DNA of 64,000 bases from Streptomyces paradoxus (lineage in GTDB: Bacteria > Actinomycetota > Actinomycetes > Streptomycetales > Streptomycetaceae), in NCBI RefSeq assembly GCF_014202475.1, contig NZ_JACHGV010000004.1, positions 496,001 through 560,000 of the forward strand, in the 5' to 3' direction. The translations under genes and the position numbers were made by a program. The notes under the pieces were generated by a model, which saw nothing but the letters and a program-made list of their open reading frames with translations, did not search any database and was not told where the DNA came from. Below, one piece after another: positions 1 through 8,818 of the stretch (position 1 is the first letter of the stretch; every line of letters begins with the position of its first letter).

Positions 1-2061
1 GTGGACGGTGTTGAAGTTCTCGACGGGCTTGCCCTCCAACGCGCCGGACATCATGTCGCCCCAGATCGGGCCGGGGACCTCGCCACCGAAGACCTTGCCG
101 TACGAGCGGCCGCCGATGGTGATGCCGACCATCTTGCGCTTGTGCGCGGGGTCGCCGACCCAGACCGCGCCGGCCATGTTCGGCGTGTAGCCCACGAACC
201 AGGCCGCGTAGCGCTCGTCGGTCGTACCGGTCTTACCGGCACTGGGGCGGCTGCCGAGGCCGGCCTTCTTGCCCGTACCGTCCTCGACGACGCCCTTCAG
301 CAGCGCGTTGATCGTGTCGGCGGTGTTCTCCGACATCGCGCGCGAGCAGGTCGACTTCGGCACCTCCAGGGACGAGGTCTTGTCACCGACCCGCCGGCTG
401 ACCGACTCGATGGCGACCGGCGTGCAGTACATGCCGCGCGAGGCGAAGGTCGCGTACGCGTTCGCCATGGTCAGCGGGGACATCTCCTGGGTGCCGAGGG
501 CGATGGAGGGCACCTGGGGCATCTTGTCGCCGTCGGCCCGCACGACGCCCATCTTCTTCGCCATCGTCGTCACCGGGCAGATGCCGATGTCGCTGATCAT
601 CTGCACGTAGTAGGTGTTGACCGACTTGGCGGTCGCCTCCCGCATGTCGTACGGGCCGACCTCGGAGGAGTTCTCGTTCTCCAGTTTGGCCGGGTTGGCG
701 GGGTCGTTCACCCACCGCTTGCCGTCACAGGCCGAGACCGGGCTCGGGTACGCCATCTGGTAGGGCGACGGGTACACCTTGTTCGCCGGCATGCCGTCCT
801 CGAGGGCCGCGGCGGCCACGATCGGCTTGAACGTCGAACCGGGCTGGTAGCCCATGCCGCCGCCCATCGACTGGTCGACGGACAGGTTGATCTGCGTCTC
901 GTTCTTCTTGAAGCCGTACGGACGCGACTGGCCCATGGCGAGGATCTTGCCGGTGCCCGGCTGGACGAGGGAGGCGGCGGTGGCCACCTCGTCGCTCTTG
1001 TAGACGTGCTCCTTGATGGACCGCTGCGCCGCGTTCTGGGCCTGCGGGTCCATGGTCGTGCGGATGGTGAGGCCGCCCTGGTTCCAGATCTTCGCGCGCT
1101 GTTTCTTGGTCTTGCCGAAGACCGGGTCGTTCAGGAAGACCTCGCGCACGTAGTCGCAGAAGAAGCCCGCGCCCTTGACCGCCGTGATGCAGCCGTTCTT
1201 GGGCTTGCTGACCTTCAGGCCGAGCGGTGCCTTCATCGCGTCGGCGGCCTGCGCCCTGGAGATGTCGCCGACGGCCGCCATGCGCTGCAGCACGGTGTTG
1301 CGGCGCTTGGTGGCCTCCGTCTCGTCGTTGACCGGGTCGTACCGGCTGGGCGACTGGACGATGCCGGCGAGCAGGGCCGACTGCTCCAGGCTGAGGTCCT
1401 TGGCGGACTTGGAGAAGTAGCGCTGGGCGGCGGCCTCGACGCCGTAGGCCTGCTGGCCGAAGAACGTGATGTTCAGGTAGTTCTCGAGGATCTTCTTCTT
1501 GCCCAGCTCCTCCTCGACCTGGATCGCGTACTTGAGCTCGCGGATCTTGCGGCCGATGGTCTGCTGGGTGGCCTGCGCGACCTTGGTCGGGTCGTTGCCC
1601 GCCTCCTCGACGAAGACGTTCTTCACGTACTGCTGCGTCAGGGTGGAGGCGCCCTCGGAGACCCCGCCGGTCTGCGCGTTCTTGTTGAGGGCGCGCAGGA
1701 CGCCCTTCAGGTCGACCGCGCCGTGCTGGTAGAAGCGCGAGTCCTCGATCGCGACGATCGCCTTCTGCATGTACGGCGAGATGTCCTTGAGGGGGACCAC
1801 CGTGCGGTCGCGCGAGTAGACCGTGGCGATCTGGCCGCCGTCGGCGTCGAGGATCGTGGTGCGCTGACTCAGCGGCGGGGTCTTCATGTTGGCGGGGAGG
1901 TCGTCGAAGCTCTCGACCGATCCCTTGGCCGCAAGTCCCAGCGCGCCCACCGCCGGGAGCGCGATGCCGGCCAGCACGGCTCCCGCGAGGACACTGACAC
2001 CGAGGAACTTGGCGGCCTGCTGCGTGGGAGACAGACCACCGCCCGAGCGCTTGTTTGGCAT
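1..2061 (-). CDS. Class A penicillin-binding protein (transglycosylase/transpeptidase), C-terminus truncated
   Basis: Bifunctional peptidoglycan synthase: it polymerises glycan strands and cross-links stem peptides outside the membrane. The frame is open from the ATG at 2061 to the window edge, giving 687 codons with no stop, so the C-terminus is missing. After a short cytoplasmic N-terminus there is one membrane anchor (about residues 17-45). The GT51 glycosyltransferase domain follows, with EDSRFYQHG (catalytic Glu106) and the EGASTLTQQ motif. The transpeptidase carries the three family motifs: STFK (Ser409, Lys412), SVN (Ser480, Asn482) and KTGT (Lys610). It diverges from wblA, as ponA2 does from whiB4 in mycobacteria. 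A C-terminal PASTA or proline-rich tail may lie outside the window. Function is confident; which PBP paralogue it is remains inference. Confidence 0.93.
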   Translation of the reverse strand, partial: MPNKRSGGGLSPTQQAAKFLGVSVLAGAVLAGIALPAVGALGLAAKGSVESFDDLPANMKTPPLSQRTTILDADGGQIATVYSRDRTVVPLKDISPYMQKAIVAIEDSRFYQHGAVDLKGVLRALNKNAQTGGVSEGASTLTQQYVKNVFVEEAGNDPTKVAQATQQTIGRKIRELKYAIQVEEELGKKKILENYLNITFFGQQAYGVEAAAQRYFSKSAKDLSLEQSALLAGIVQSPSRYDPVNDETEATKRRNTVLQRMAAVGDISRAQAADAMKAPLGLKVSKPKNGCITAVKGAGFFCDYVREVFLNDPVFGKTKKQRAKIWNQGGLTIRTTMDPQAQNAAQRSIKEHVYKSDEVATAASLVQPGTGKILAMGQSRPYGFKKNETQINLSVDQSMGGGMGYQPGSTFKPIVAAAALEDGMPANKVYPSPYQMAYPSPVSACDGKRWVNDPANPAKLENENSSEVGPYDMREATAKSVNTYYVQMISDIGICPVTTMAKKMGVVRADGDKMPQVPSIALGTQEMSPLTMANAYATFASRGMYCTPVAIESVSRRVGDKTSSLEVPKSTCSRAMSENTADTINALLKGVVEDGTGKKAGLGSRPSAGKTGTTDERYAAWFVGYTPNMAGAVWVGDPAHKRKMVGITIGGRSYGKVFGGEVPGPIWGDMMSGALEGKPVENFNTVH

Positions 2062-2469
2062 GAGGGCAGCCTACGTTCTCATTCGCCGGACAGGCGTATA
2101 GGCCTTGGCCTAAGCTGCTCTCAACTGTCACAGCAGTGAGGTCACGTATCAATACGTCCGGCGACCCCGAATCGTTCTGGGTGTTCCCCAACTTTTTTGG
2201 TGGGGCCGTGTCCGAATCCGCCTTGTGTGTCATACGGCGTCCGTTGTGACGTAGCTGAACTGTCCCGGTTTGTCGGGAAAGTTACGTATGCCGCCAGCTC
2301 ACTCCCCCGGGTGATCTGCCGCTTACCCATAGTCCGTTCGGGCCATTCAAGATTGGGCCCGAAGGGGGTGTTGCGCTGTGCCCACCTTCCGTAACGTCCT
2401 CAACTGGCGGCGGTGAATATGCCGCTGCCGCCGTGGGGGAGCCTCGATTCGGGAGAGGACGGCGCCGGT
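2062..2469. promoter_or_regulatory. Divergent PBP / wblA intergenic region
   Basis: This 408-bp stretch separates two divergent starts and holds no convincing gene. It is richer in A+T than its surroundings. Visible elements are a TCCCG/CGGGA hairpin near 2265-2280, a TCAC...GTGA arrangement around 2299-2314 and an AT-containing CTTACCCATAG stretch near 2321-2331 that could be a -10 region. wblA is a tightly controlled developmental gene in Streptomyces, so a long regulatory region is expected. I could not assign any element to a named regulator. Confidence 0.5.
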
Positions 2470-2808
2470 ATGGGCTGGGTAGTCGACTGGAGTGCGCAGG
2501 CGGCCTGCCGCACTACCGATCCGGATGAACTGTTCGTTCAAGGAGCAGCGCAGAACAGGGCCAAGGCGGTGTGCACGGGTTGCCCGGTGCGCACGGAGTG
2601 CCTGGCCGACGCGCTCGACAACCGCGTCGAGTTCGGCGTGTGGGGAGGCATGACGGAGCGGGAGCGCCGCGCACTGCTGCGCAGGCGTCCCACGGTGACC
2701 TCCTGGCGCCGGCTGCTGGAGACGGCGCGCACGGAGTACGAGCGGGGGTGCGGTGTTCTGCCCCTGGACGACGACGAGATCTACGAGAACTACGCTGCGG
2801 TGAGCTGA
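2470..2808 (+). CDS. wblA: WhiB-like iron-sulfur developmental regulator WblA
   Basis: A 112-residue Wbl-family protein. Four cysteines (Cys13, Cys35, Cys38, Cys44; spacing C-X21-C-X2-C-X5-C) would hold an NO/O2-sensitive [4Fe-4S] cluster. The family GVWGG turn is at residues 56-60 and is followed by a basic helix (ERRALLRRR). Wbl proteins bind the primary sigma factor and tune transcription. WblA is known as a switch for aerial development and a repressor of antibiotic and stress genes in Streptomyces, and is orthologous to mycobacterial WhiB4. The frame could open at 2413, but the ATG at 2470 has a GGAGAGG sequence about 11 nt upstream and gives the length usual for WblA. A hairpin follows the stop. 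Confidence 0.96.
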   Translation: MGWVVDWSAQAACRTTDPDELFVQGAAQNRAKAVCTGCPVRTECLADALDNRVEFGVWGGMTERERRALLRRRPTVTSWRRLLETARTEYERGCGVLPLDDDEIYENYAAVS

Positions 2809-2843
2809 GGAGTCCCCCTCGGGAGCTCCCCGGCTCCAGGTCT

Positions 2844-2864
2844 GAGGGCCCTTTCCGGGCCCTT
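2844..2864 (+). terminator. Hairpin after wblA
   Basis: AGGGCCC (2845-2851) pairs with GGGCCCT (2857-2863) around a TTTCC loop. It lies 37 nt after the wblA stop and 50 nt beyond the end of the convergent ATPase gene, so it could serve both strands. Confidence 0.7.
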
Positions 2865-2913
2865 CGCCATCACCTGCGAGTTCTTGGCCATGACTCAGGC
2901 GCCCCGGGTGACC

Positions 2914-4305
2914 TCAGGCAGTCGCCTCGGGCGGTTCCGGCTGGTCGACGGGGCCGGGCAGTTCGCGCTCGTCGGCCGCGAGCCGGTCGCCGATGGCACG
3001 CAGTCCCGCGAGGTCGTGCACATCGCCGGGCAGCGCGGCCACCTCCGTCACGGCCACCTCGGGGTGCAGCGCGGTGAAGCGGTCACGCGTGCGTTGCTCA
3101 CGGGAGAGCAGCTGCATGCGATCGGCGTGCAACCTCAGCAGGCCAGCCGTGAGCTGGTCCACGGACCGCTCGGCGTCCTCGACGTGCTCGGTGTTCTCGG
3201 CGTCTTCGGTGGGGGAGCCACCCTCGGGAGCCGATCCCGGAGCCCCAGCTGGTGTTCCGGGCGTGGGAGAGTCTGAACTGGTCTGTGCGTCGGGGGAGTT
3301 ACGAAGTACTGCTTTCCCGCCCTCCTGATCCACAATGCGGGGCTCTTCAAGATTTTCCGCGGCGGCGAGCGCCCGCTCGGCCGACAGCCGGTCGGCGCCG
3401 CTGCCATGCACCCGGTTGAGCACCAGGCCGGCGAGCGGCATGTCCTCCGCCGCCAGGCGTTCCACGAAGTAAGCGGCCTCGCGCAGCGCGTCCCGCTCCG
3501 GTGCCGCGACCACGAGGAACGCCGTGCCGGGCGCCTGGAGCAGCTTGTACGTCGCGTCCGCGCGCGTGCGGAAGCCGCCGAAGGTCGTGTCCATCGCGGA
3601 CACGAACGTCTGGACGTCCTTGAGGAGCTGACCGCCGAGCAGCTTGCCGAGGGTGCCGGTCATCATCGACATCCCGACGTTCAGGAACTTCATCCCGGCC
3701 CGGCCGCCCAGCTTCGCCGGTGCCGTCAGCAGCCGGATCAGCCGGCCGTCCAGGAACGAGCCGAGCCGCTTGGGCGCGTCCAGGAAGTCCAGCGCCGAGC
3801 GGGACGGCGGGGTGTCGACGACGATCAGGTCCCACTCGTCCCGGGCGCGCAGCTGCCCGAGCTTCTCCATCGCCATGTACTCCTGCGTGCCCGCGAAGCC
3901 CGCCGAGAGCGACTGGTAGAAGGGGTTGCCCAGGATGGCGTCCGCCCGCTCGCGGTCCGCGTGCGCCTCGACGATCTCGTCGAAGGTGCGCTTCATGTCG
4001 AGCATCATCGCGTGCAGCTCGCCACCCGCGGTGTCGTCGATGCCCTTCACCCGGCGCGGGGTGTTGTCCAGCGAGTCGATGCCCATGGACTGGGCGAGCC
4101 GGCGGGCCGGGTCGATGGTCAGGACGACCACCTTGCGGCCCCTCTCCGCGGCGCGCAGGCCCAGGGCCGCCGCGGTCGTGGTCTTGCCGACCCCGCCCGA
4201 GCCGCAGCAGACCACGATCCTGGTCTTCGGGTCCTCCAGCAGCGGATCGACGTCGAGCAGACGCGCCGGCGACAGACGGTGGTGGGCCGGGTCCGGACGA
4301 CTCAT
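2914..4305 (-). CDS. ArsA/Get3-like P-loop ATPase, second gene of pair
   Basis: A 463-residue deviant Walker A ATPase of the ArsA/Get3 superfamily. GSGGVGKTTT (Lys41) is the P-loop, DPARRLAQ the switch region and VVDTPPSRSALDF the Walker B/switch II segment. A low-complexity Pro/Thr/Glu linker (about residues 345-395) interrupts the C-terminal part, which is unusual for the fold. It forms a pair with the ATPase gene just upstream (58-bp gap), matching mycobacterial Rv3680/Rv3679 beside whiB4. Such pairs are annotated as anion-transporting ATPases, but no membrane pump gene is present, so a Get3-like protein-handling or stress role is more likely; that is inference. The start is the ATG at 4305; an upstream in-frame start at 4392 would overlap the preceding gene. 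Confidence 0.87.
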   Translation of the reverse strand: MSRPDPAHHRLSPARLLDVDPLLEDPKTRIVVCCGSGGVGKTTTAAALGLRAAERGRKVVVLTIDPARRLAQSMGIDSLDNTPRRVKGIDDTAGGELHAMMLDMKRTFDEIVEAHADRERADAILGNPFYQSLSAGFAGTQEYMAMEKLGQLRARDEWDLIVVDTPPSRSALDFLDAPKRLGSFLDGRLIRLLTAPAKLGGRAGMKFLNVGMSMMTGTLGKLLGGQLLKDVQTFVSAMDTTFGGFRTRADATYKLLQAPGTAFLVVAAPERDALREAAYFVERLAAEDMPLAGLVLNRVHGSGADRLSAERALAAAENLEEPRIVDQEGGKAVLRNSPDAQTSSDSPTPGTPAGAPGSAPEGGSPTEDAENTEHVEDAERSVDQLTAGLLRLHADRMQLLSREQRTRDRFTALHPEVAVTEVAALPGDVHDLAGLRAIGDRLAADERELPGPVDQPEPPEATA

Positions 4306-4363
4306 GACATCCCCTGCTTCCGACTCATGACGGGCCTCGCGTGCCTTGCCTGTCCGTCCTGGC

Positions 4364-5341
4364 TCATGACACGCCCTGCTCGCGCAGCTCACGGGCCAGC
4401 TCGTACAGCCCCGCCAGCTCCATGCCCTCGGCGAACAGCGGCAGTTCGTGCAGCGGCAGGCCCAGCTCGGCCAGGACCGCGCGCTGCTCGTGCTCCAGCG
4501 TGTACCGCTCGGCGTACTCCTCGGCCTGCGTGAGCAGCGGGTCCACCAGCCGCTCGGCGTGCCCGCCGCGCCGCGCCCCGCCGAGCCCCGCCGACGACAG
4601 GGACCGCGCGACAGTGGAACGCGGGACCGTCCGTACGAGTTCCAGGTCGGTCTCGTCCAACACCTCCGGCCGGACCATGTTCACGATGATCCGCCCCACC
4701 GGCAGCCGGGCCGAGCGCAGCTCGGCGATGCCGTCCATGGTCTCCTGGACCGGCATCTCCTCCAGCAGCGTCACCAGGTGCACGGCCGTCTCGGGCGACT
4801 TCAGCACCCGCATCACGGCCTGCGCCTGATTGTGTATCGGGCCGATCTTGGCGAGGCCCGCGACCTCGTCGTTCACGTTCAGGAAGCGCGTGATCCGCCC
4901 GGTCGGCGGGGCGTCCATGACGACGTAGTCGTAGACGAACCGCCCGCTGCGCTCCTTGCGGCGTACGGCCTCGCAGGCCTTGCCGGTCAGGAGGACGTCC
5001 CGGAGGCCGGGCGCGATGGTGGTGGCGAAGTCGATCGCGCCGAGTTTCTTGAGGGCCCGTCCCGCGCTGCCCAGCTTGTAGAACATCTGGAGGTAGTCCA
5101 GAAGGGCCAGTTCGGGGTCGATGGCGAGTGCGTACACCTCCCCGCCCCCGGGTGCTACCGCGATTTTCCGTTCCTCATAAGGCAGCGCTTCCGTTTCGAA
5201 GAGCTGCGCGATGCCCTGACGGCCCTCGACCTCGACGAGAAGCGTCCGCTTCCCCTCCGTGGCCAGGGCCAGCGCTAGGGCCGCGGCCACCGTGGTCTTG
5301 CCGGTACCGCCCTTGCCGCTGACGACCTGGAGCCTGCTCAC
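4364..5341 (-). CDS. ArsA/Get3-like P-loop ATPase, first gene of pair
   Basis: A 325-residue partner of the downstream ATPase. It begins from GTG almost directly with the deviant Walker A motif SGKGGTGKTT (Lys15). VVMDAPPTGRITRFL is the Walker B/switch II region, and IIVNMVRPE is the strand that precedes the nucleotide-base pocket in this family. It lacks the long linker of its partner, so the two probably form a heteromeric or sequentially acting pair. Both are read leftwards as one unit, with the promoter presumably between 5341 and 5449, shared with the divergent small gene. The substrate is unknown. The mycobacterial counterparts sit at the same place beside whiB4. Confidence 0.87.
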   Translation of the reverse strand: MSRLQVVSGKGGTGKTTVAAALALALATEGKRTLLVEVEGRQGIAQLFETEALPYEERKIAVAPGGGEVYALAIDPELALLDYLQMFYKLGSAGRALKKLGAIDFATTIAPGLRDVLLTGKACEAVRRKERSGRFVYDYVVMDAPPTGRITRFLNVNDEVAGLAKIGPIHNQAQAVMRVLKSPETAVHLVTLLEEMPVQETMDGIAELRSARLPVGRIIVNMVRPEVLDETDLELVRTVPRSTVARSLSSAGLGGARRGGHAERLVDPLLTQAEEYAERYTLEHEQRAVLAELGLPLHELPLFAEGMELAGLYELARELREQGVS

Positions 5342-5448
5342 GTATTCGAGCCTAACCAGTTCGTGCCCGGGCTACGCGGGAGGCTGTGGACAACCCATGC
5401 CGTGGTCGGCCGCGTGACCCCTCCGGGACAGCGGCTAGAGTCGGCCAC

Positions 5449-5607
5449 ATGACCAAGTGGGAATACGCAACCGTGCCGCTGCTCGTCCACGCCACGAAGC
5501 AGATTCTGGACACCTGGGGCGAGGACGGCTGGGAGCTCGTCCAGGTCGTGCCCGGGCCGAACAACCCCGAGCAGCTCGTCGCCTACCTGAAGCGGGAGAA
5601 GCAGTAG
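5449..5607 (+). CDS. Small DUF4177-type protein
   Basis: A 52-residue soluble protein starting MTKWEYATVPLL and containing LDTWGEDGWELVQV, the short strand-helix-strand pattern of DUF4177-like proteins. The ATG at 5449 gives the family length; the in-frame start at 5386 would add residues of atypical composition. Its TAG stop overlaps the GTG of the RidA gene by one base, so the two are translationally coupled. Function is unknown. The gene is conserved in the same place in mycobacteria (Rv3678A, from memory). Confidence 0.85.
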   Translation: MTKWEYATVPLLVHATKQILDTWGEDGWELVQVVPGPNNPEQLVAYLKREKQ

Positions 5608-6068
5608 TGGGCGCCGTCGAGGCGAAGCTGGCCGAGCTCGGCCTGAGCCTGCCCGACGTGGTACCGCCGCTCGCCGCGTACCAGCCGGCCGTGCAGTCCG
5701 GGCCGTACGTCTACACCGCCGGGCAGCTCCCGATGGTGGACGGCAAGCTTCCGGTCACCGGCAAGGTCGGCGCCGAGGTCACCCCGGAGGAGGCCAAGGA
5801 GCTGGCACGCACGTGTGCGCTGAACGCCCTGGCCGCCGTGAAGTCCGTCGCCGGTGACCTGGACCGCATCGCGCGCGTGGTGAAGGTCGTCGGCTTCGTG
5901 GCCTCGGCCTCGGACTTCACGGGCCAGCCCGCGGTGCTGAACGGCGCGAGCGAGCTGCTCGGCGAGGTCCTCGGCGACAAGGGCGTGCACGCCCGCAGCG
6001 CGGTCGGCGTGGCGGTGCTGCCGCTGGACGCGCCGGTCGAGGTCGAGATCCAGGTGGAGCTCGCGTAG
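5607..6068 (+). CDS. RidA/YjgF/Rid family protein
   Basis: A 153-residue Rid-superfamily protein. The family normally deaminates reactive enamine/imine intermediates released by PLP enzymes, acting as a trimer. Recognisable parts are the YVYTAGQLPMVDG segment (about residues 33-45), the long helix EEAKELARTCALNALAAVKS and the C-terminal LPLDAPVEVEIQVELA strand. The canonical catalytic Arg of RidA itself (in the C-x-R-xx-V/I segment) is not evident here, where GVHARSAVGVAVLPL occupies the position, so it may belong to a divergent Rid subgroup with Arg supplied by HARSAVG. The GTG start overlaps the upstream stop (TAGTG). Confidence 0.85.
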   Translation: MGAVEAKLAELGLSLPDVVPPLAAYQPAVQSGPYVYTAGQLPMVDGKLPVTGKVGAEVTPEEAKELARTCALNALAAVKSVAGDLDRIARVVKVVGFVASASDFTGQPAVLNGASELLGEVLGDKGVHARSAVGVAVLPLDAPVEVEIQVELA

Positions 6069-6151
6069 CACCCTCTTCGGTGGCCCCAGCTGCGGAATCC
6101 GTCCCCGGGGGCCACTCGAACATCCGCCCGTCACGGGATAGCCTCGCGCCC

Positions 6152-7021
6152 ATGGCGAACGGTCAGTGGTACCCCCCGGAGTGGCCCGACCGCATCCGCG
6201 CACTCGCGGCCGGCACCCTCACCCCGGTGACCCCGAAGCGCGCGGCCACCGTCATGCTCCTGAAGGACACCGGCAGCGGCCCGGCCGTCCACATGCTGCG
6301 CAGACGCGCCTCCATGGCCTTCGCCGGAGGCGCGTACGCGTATCCGGGTGGCGGTGTCGACCCGCGCGACGACGACCACCACGTCCGCTGGGCCGGCCCC
6401 ACGCGCGCGTGGTGGGCGGACCGGCTCGGCGTCGACGAGACGGCGGCCCAGGCGATCGTCTGCGCGGCCGTACGCGAGACGTACGAGGAGGCGGGCGTGC
6501 TGCTCGCCGGGCCGGCCGCCGACGCGGTCGTCGGTGACACCACGGGCGCCGACTGGGAGGCCGACCGGGCCGCCCTGGTCGCCCGGGACCTGTCCTTCGC
6601 GGAGTTCCTGGACCGCCGCGGCCTGGTCCTGCGCTCCGACCTGCTCGGCGCCTGGACCCGCTGGATCACCCCGGAGTTCGAGTCCCGCCGCTACGACACC
6701 TGGTTCTTCGTGGCCGCGCTCCCCGAGGGGCAGCGCACCCGCAACGCCTCCACGGAGGCCGACCGCACGGTGTGGATCGCCCCGAGCGAGGCGGCGGCCG
6801 GGTACGACAAGGGCGAGCTGCTGATGATGCCGCCGACGATCGCGACCCTGCGCCAGCTGACGGCATACGGGACGGCCGCCGGGGCACTCGAAGCCGCCCC
6901 GGGGCGTGATCTCACGCCCGTCCTGGCCACCGCCCGCCTGGTGGACGGGGAGATCGTGCTCTCCTGGCCGGGCCACGACGAGTTCACCAAGCACATCGCG
7001 ACCGGTGGAGCCACCGCATGA
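6152..7021 (+). CDS. Nudix hydrolase
   Basis: A 289-residue Nudix protein. AYPGGGVDPRDD followed after an insertion by AVRETYEEAGVLL gives the Nudix box (REx2EExG), which binds Mg2+ and cleaves nucleoside-diphosphate-linked substrates. The insertion of about 40 residues between GGG and RET lengthens the box, as in NUDT19/RNA-decapping-like actinobacterial members. The ATG at 6152 (MANGQWYPPEW) was chosen over an in-frame start at 6080 because the upstream residues look non-coding. The stop overlaps the next gene's start by ATGA, so it is co-translated with the MBL hydrolase. The substrate is unknown. Confidence 0.85.
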   Translation: MANGQWYPPEWPDRIRALAAGTLTPVTPKRAATVMLLKDTGSGPAVHMLRRRASMAFAGGAYAYPGGGVDPRDDDHHVRWAGPTRAWWADRLGVDETAAQAIVCAAVRETYEEAGVLLAGPAADAVVGDTTGADWEADRAALVARDLSFAEFLDRRGLVLRSDLLGAWTRWITPEFESRRYDTWFFVAALPEGQRTRNASTEADRTVWIAPSEAAAGYDKGELLMMPPTIATLRQLTAYGTAAGALEAAPGRDLTPVLATARLVDGEIVLSWPGHDEFTKHIATGGATA

Positions 7022-7848
7022 CGGACGCAACCGCCCTTCCCGGCCAGCCCCGCGGCGGGGTCCTCTCGGGGCCCGCCACCGCGCGGGCCGTGAACGTCCT
7101 GGCCCCCAATGCCTCGGCGATGACCCTGGACGGCACGAACACCTGGATCGTCTCCGAGCCCGGCTCGGACCTGGCCGTGGTGATCGACCCGGGTCCGCTG
7201 GACGACGGGCACCTGCGGCAGGTCGTCGCCACGGCCGAGCAGGCCGGCAAGCGGGTCGCCCTGACCCTGCTGACCCACGGCCACCCCGACCACGCGGAGG
7301 GCGCCGCCCGGTTCGCCGAACTGACCGGCACGCGCGTGCGTGCCCTCGACCCGGCCCTGCGGCTGGGCGAGGAGGGCCTGGCCGCCGGAGACGTCATCAC
7401 CACCGGCGGGCTGGAACTGCGCGTCGTACCGACCCCCGGCCACACCTCCGACTCCCTCTGCTTCCACCTCCCGGCCGACCGGGCGGTCCTCACCGGCGAC
7501 ACGGTCCTCGGCCGCGGCACGACGGTCGTGGCCCACCCCGACGGCCGTCTCGGCGACTACCTGGACTCCTTGCGCCGCCTGCGCTCCCTCACGGTCGACG
7601 ACGGCGTCCACACAGTCCTGCCGGGGCACGGCCCCGTCCTGGACGACGCCCAGGGCGCGGTCGAGTACTACCTCGCCCACCGCGCCACCCGCCTCGCCCA
7701 GGTGGAGACGGCCGTGGAGGACGGCTACCGCACCCCGCCCATGGTCGTGGCCCACGTCTACGCGGACGTGGACCGCTCCCTGTGGCCGGCGGCGGAGCTC
7801 TCGGTCCGGGCGCAGATGGACTATCTGGAGGAGCACGGGCTCATCTAG
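7018..7848 (+). CDS. Metallo-beta-lactamase-fold hydrolase
   Basis: A 276-residue MBL-superfamily protein. The zinc motif THGHPDH (His87, His89, Asp91, His92) is intact, followed by a PTPGHTSDSLCF histidine, LTGDTVLGRGTT (bridging Asp) and VLPGHGPVL (last His). This resembles glyoxalase II/LACTB2-like members, which hydrolyse thioesters or nucleic acids; the actual substrate cannot be read from the sequence. It overlaps the Nudix gene by 4 bp. A homologue lies beside crp in mycobacteria too (Rv3677c), so the association is old. Confidence 0.9.
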   Translation: MTDATALPGQPRGGVLSGPATARAVNVLAPNASAMTLDGTNTWIVSEPGSDLAVVIDPGPLDDGHLRQVVATAEQAGKRVALTLLTHGHPDHAEGAARFAELTGTRVRALDPALRLGEEGLAAGDVITTGGLELRVVPTPGHTSDSLCFHLPADRAVLTGDTVLGRGTTVVAHPDGRLGDYLDSLRRLRSLTVDDGVHTVLPGHGPVLDDAQGAVEYYLAHRATRLAQVETAVEDGYRTPPMVVAHVYADVDRSLWPAAELSVRAQMDYLEEHGLI

Positions 7849-7870
7849 GGCCCCAGGGGAGCCCATGCCC

Positions 7871-8692
7871 TCAGGGACGCGGCGCTTTGACGCCGTGCAC
7901 GCGCGCGTACTCCGCGGCGAGCCAGGGACCGAGATCGCCGACGTACGCCGCGAGCACGGCGGCGTCCCCGGCCGGGTCCCGCGCCAGGGCGGCCGCGGTC
8001 CGCAGCTGGTCGCCGCGCTCGGGGTAGAACCCGGCGAAGGCTTCGGCCATCTCGTGCAGGTCGCTGGTCCAGCCGTTCCAGCGGGGCATGACGAGCGTGA
8101 AGCCCGTACGGACCAGGTGCCGGGACATGAAGCGCACCAGGGGCCGGCGGGCCTCCTCCGTGTCGCCCGCCTCGGCGATCCGCCGGCGCCAGTGCGGGAG
8201 GAGCCGGGCCAGGTCGCCGTTGGTCTCGCGGGCCAGCCGCGAGTCCGGGCGGTAGCGCGGCAGGCACGCGGCCAGGTCCTCGCCCAGCAGCGGTGTGCAC
8301 AGGCAGGCGACGAACCACCCCAGGTCGTACCTCTCCAGGTCGCTCAGCAGCCGTGCCCGGCTGAACAGCAGCGTGCCGTGCCCGTCGATCTGCCTGAACT
8401 CCTCGTCCAGGGCCGCGCCGAGCGCCCGGGCGTCGTCCCGGTCCGCCGCGGTCGGCTCCTGGTGCAGGGCGAGCAGCAGGTCCAGGTCGCTGCGGCCCAC
8501 GCGCGCGGTGCCGCGCGGTATCGACCCGTAGAGGTACGCGCTGTGCAGCCGGTGCCCGAACACGGCGGTGAGCCGGTCACGTGCCGCGGCGACGACCGGA
8601 CGGAAGGCCGGGGGCACGCGCGCGAGGGAGCCCTCCCGGGTGAGGAAGCCCCGCGCGTCGAGTCCGGGACGGCGGACAGCATTGCCGGTCAT
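7871..8692 (-). CDS. Nucleotidyltransferase-domain (ANT(3'')/AadA-like) protein
   Basis: A 273-residue protein with the nucleotidyltransferase signature GS-x11-DLD: Gly56-Ser57 and Asp69/Asp71 in GSIPRGTARVGRSDLDLL. A mostly helical C-terminal half follows (ARETNGDLARLLPHWRRR), as in aminoglycoside adenylyltransferases and related kanamycin-nucleotidyltransferase-fold proteins. It could modify a small molecule with AMP, but resistance should not be inferred from the fold alone. It is a separate leftward unit, isolated from crp by a strong terminator. The start is the ATG at 8692. Confidence 0.75.
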   Translation of the reverse strand: MTGNAVRRPGLDARGFLTREGSLARVPPAFRPVVAAARDRLTAVFGHRLHSAYLYGSIPRGTARVGRSDLDLLLALHQEPTAADRDDARALGAALDEEFRQIDGHGTLLFSRARLLSDLERYDLGWFVACLCTPLLGEDLAACLPRYRPDSRLARETNGDLARLLPHWRRRIAEAGDTEEARRPLVRFMSRHLVRTGFTLVMPRWNGWTSDLHEMAEAFAGFYPERGDQLRTAAALARDPAGDAAVLAAYVGDLGPWLAAEYARVHGVKAPRP

Positions 8693-8763
8693 GCGCTCAC
8701 GGTGCCGCGCGCAGGGCCGCCGAGGGCGCGTTTTCCGCTTCCTTGACGACTTCCTTGACGACG

Positions 8764-8796
8764 TCGGGCCCCGTCTCGTGAGGAGACGGGGCCCGA
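8764..8796 (-). terminator. crp transcription terminator
   Basis: A perfect 14-bp inverted repeat (arms 8764-8777 and 8783-8796) around a GTGAG loop. It lies 22 nt downstream of the crp stop on the minus strand. Confidence 0.9.
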
Positions 8797-8818
8797 TGAC
8801 GTACGGCCAGGTGTGCGG

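Noticed and set aside
1..2139. Plus-strand frame opposite the penicillin-binding protein
   Set aside because: The minus strand has all PBP motifs (EDSRF, STFK, SVN, KTGT) and runs open to the edge; the plus frame has no recognisable motif.
2062..2469. BldD operator upstream of wblA
   Set aside because: TCAC...GTGA elements exist, but spacing and inner bases do not fit the BldD consensus as I remember it.
7871..8692. Aminoglycoside resistance gene
   Set aside because: Only the nucleotidyltransferase fold motif is visible; specificity cannot be claimed.
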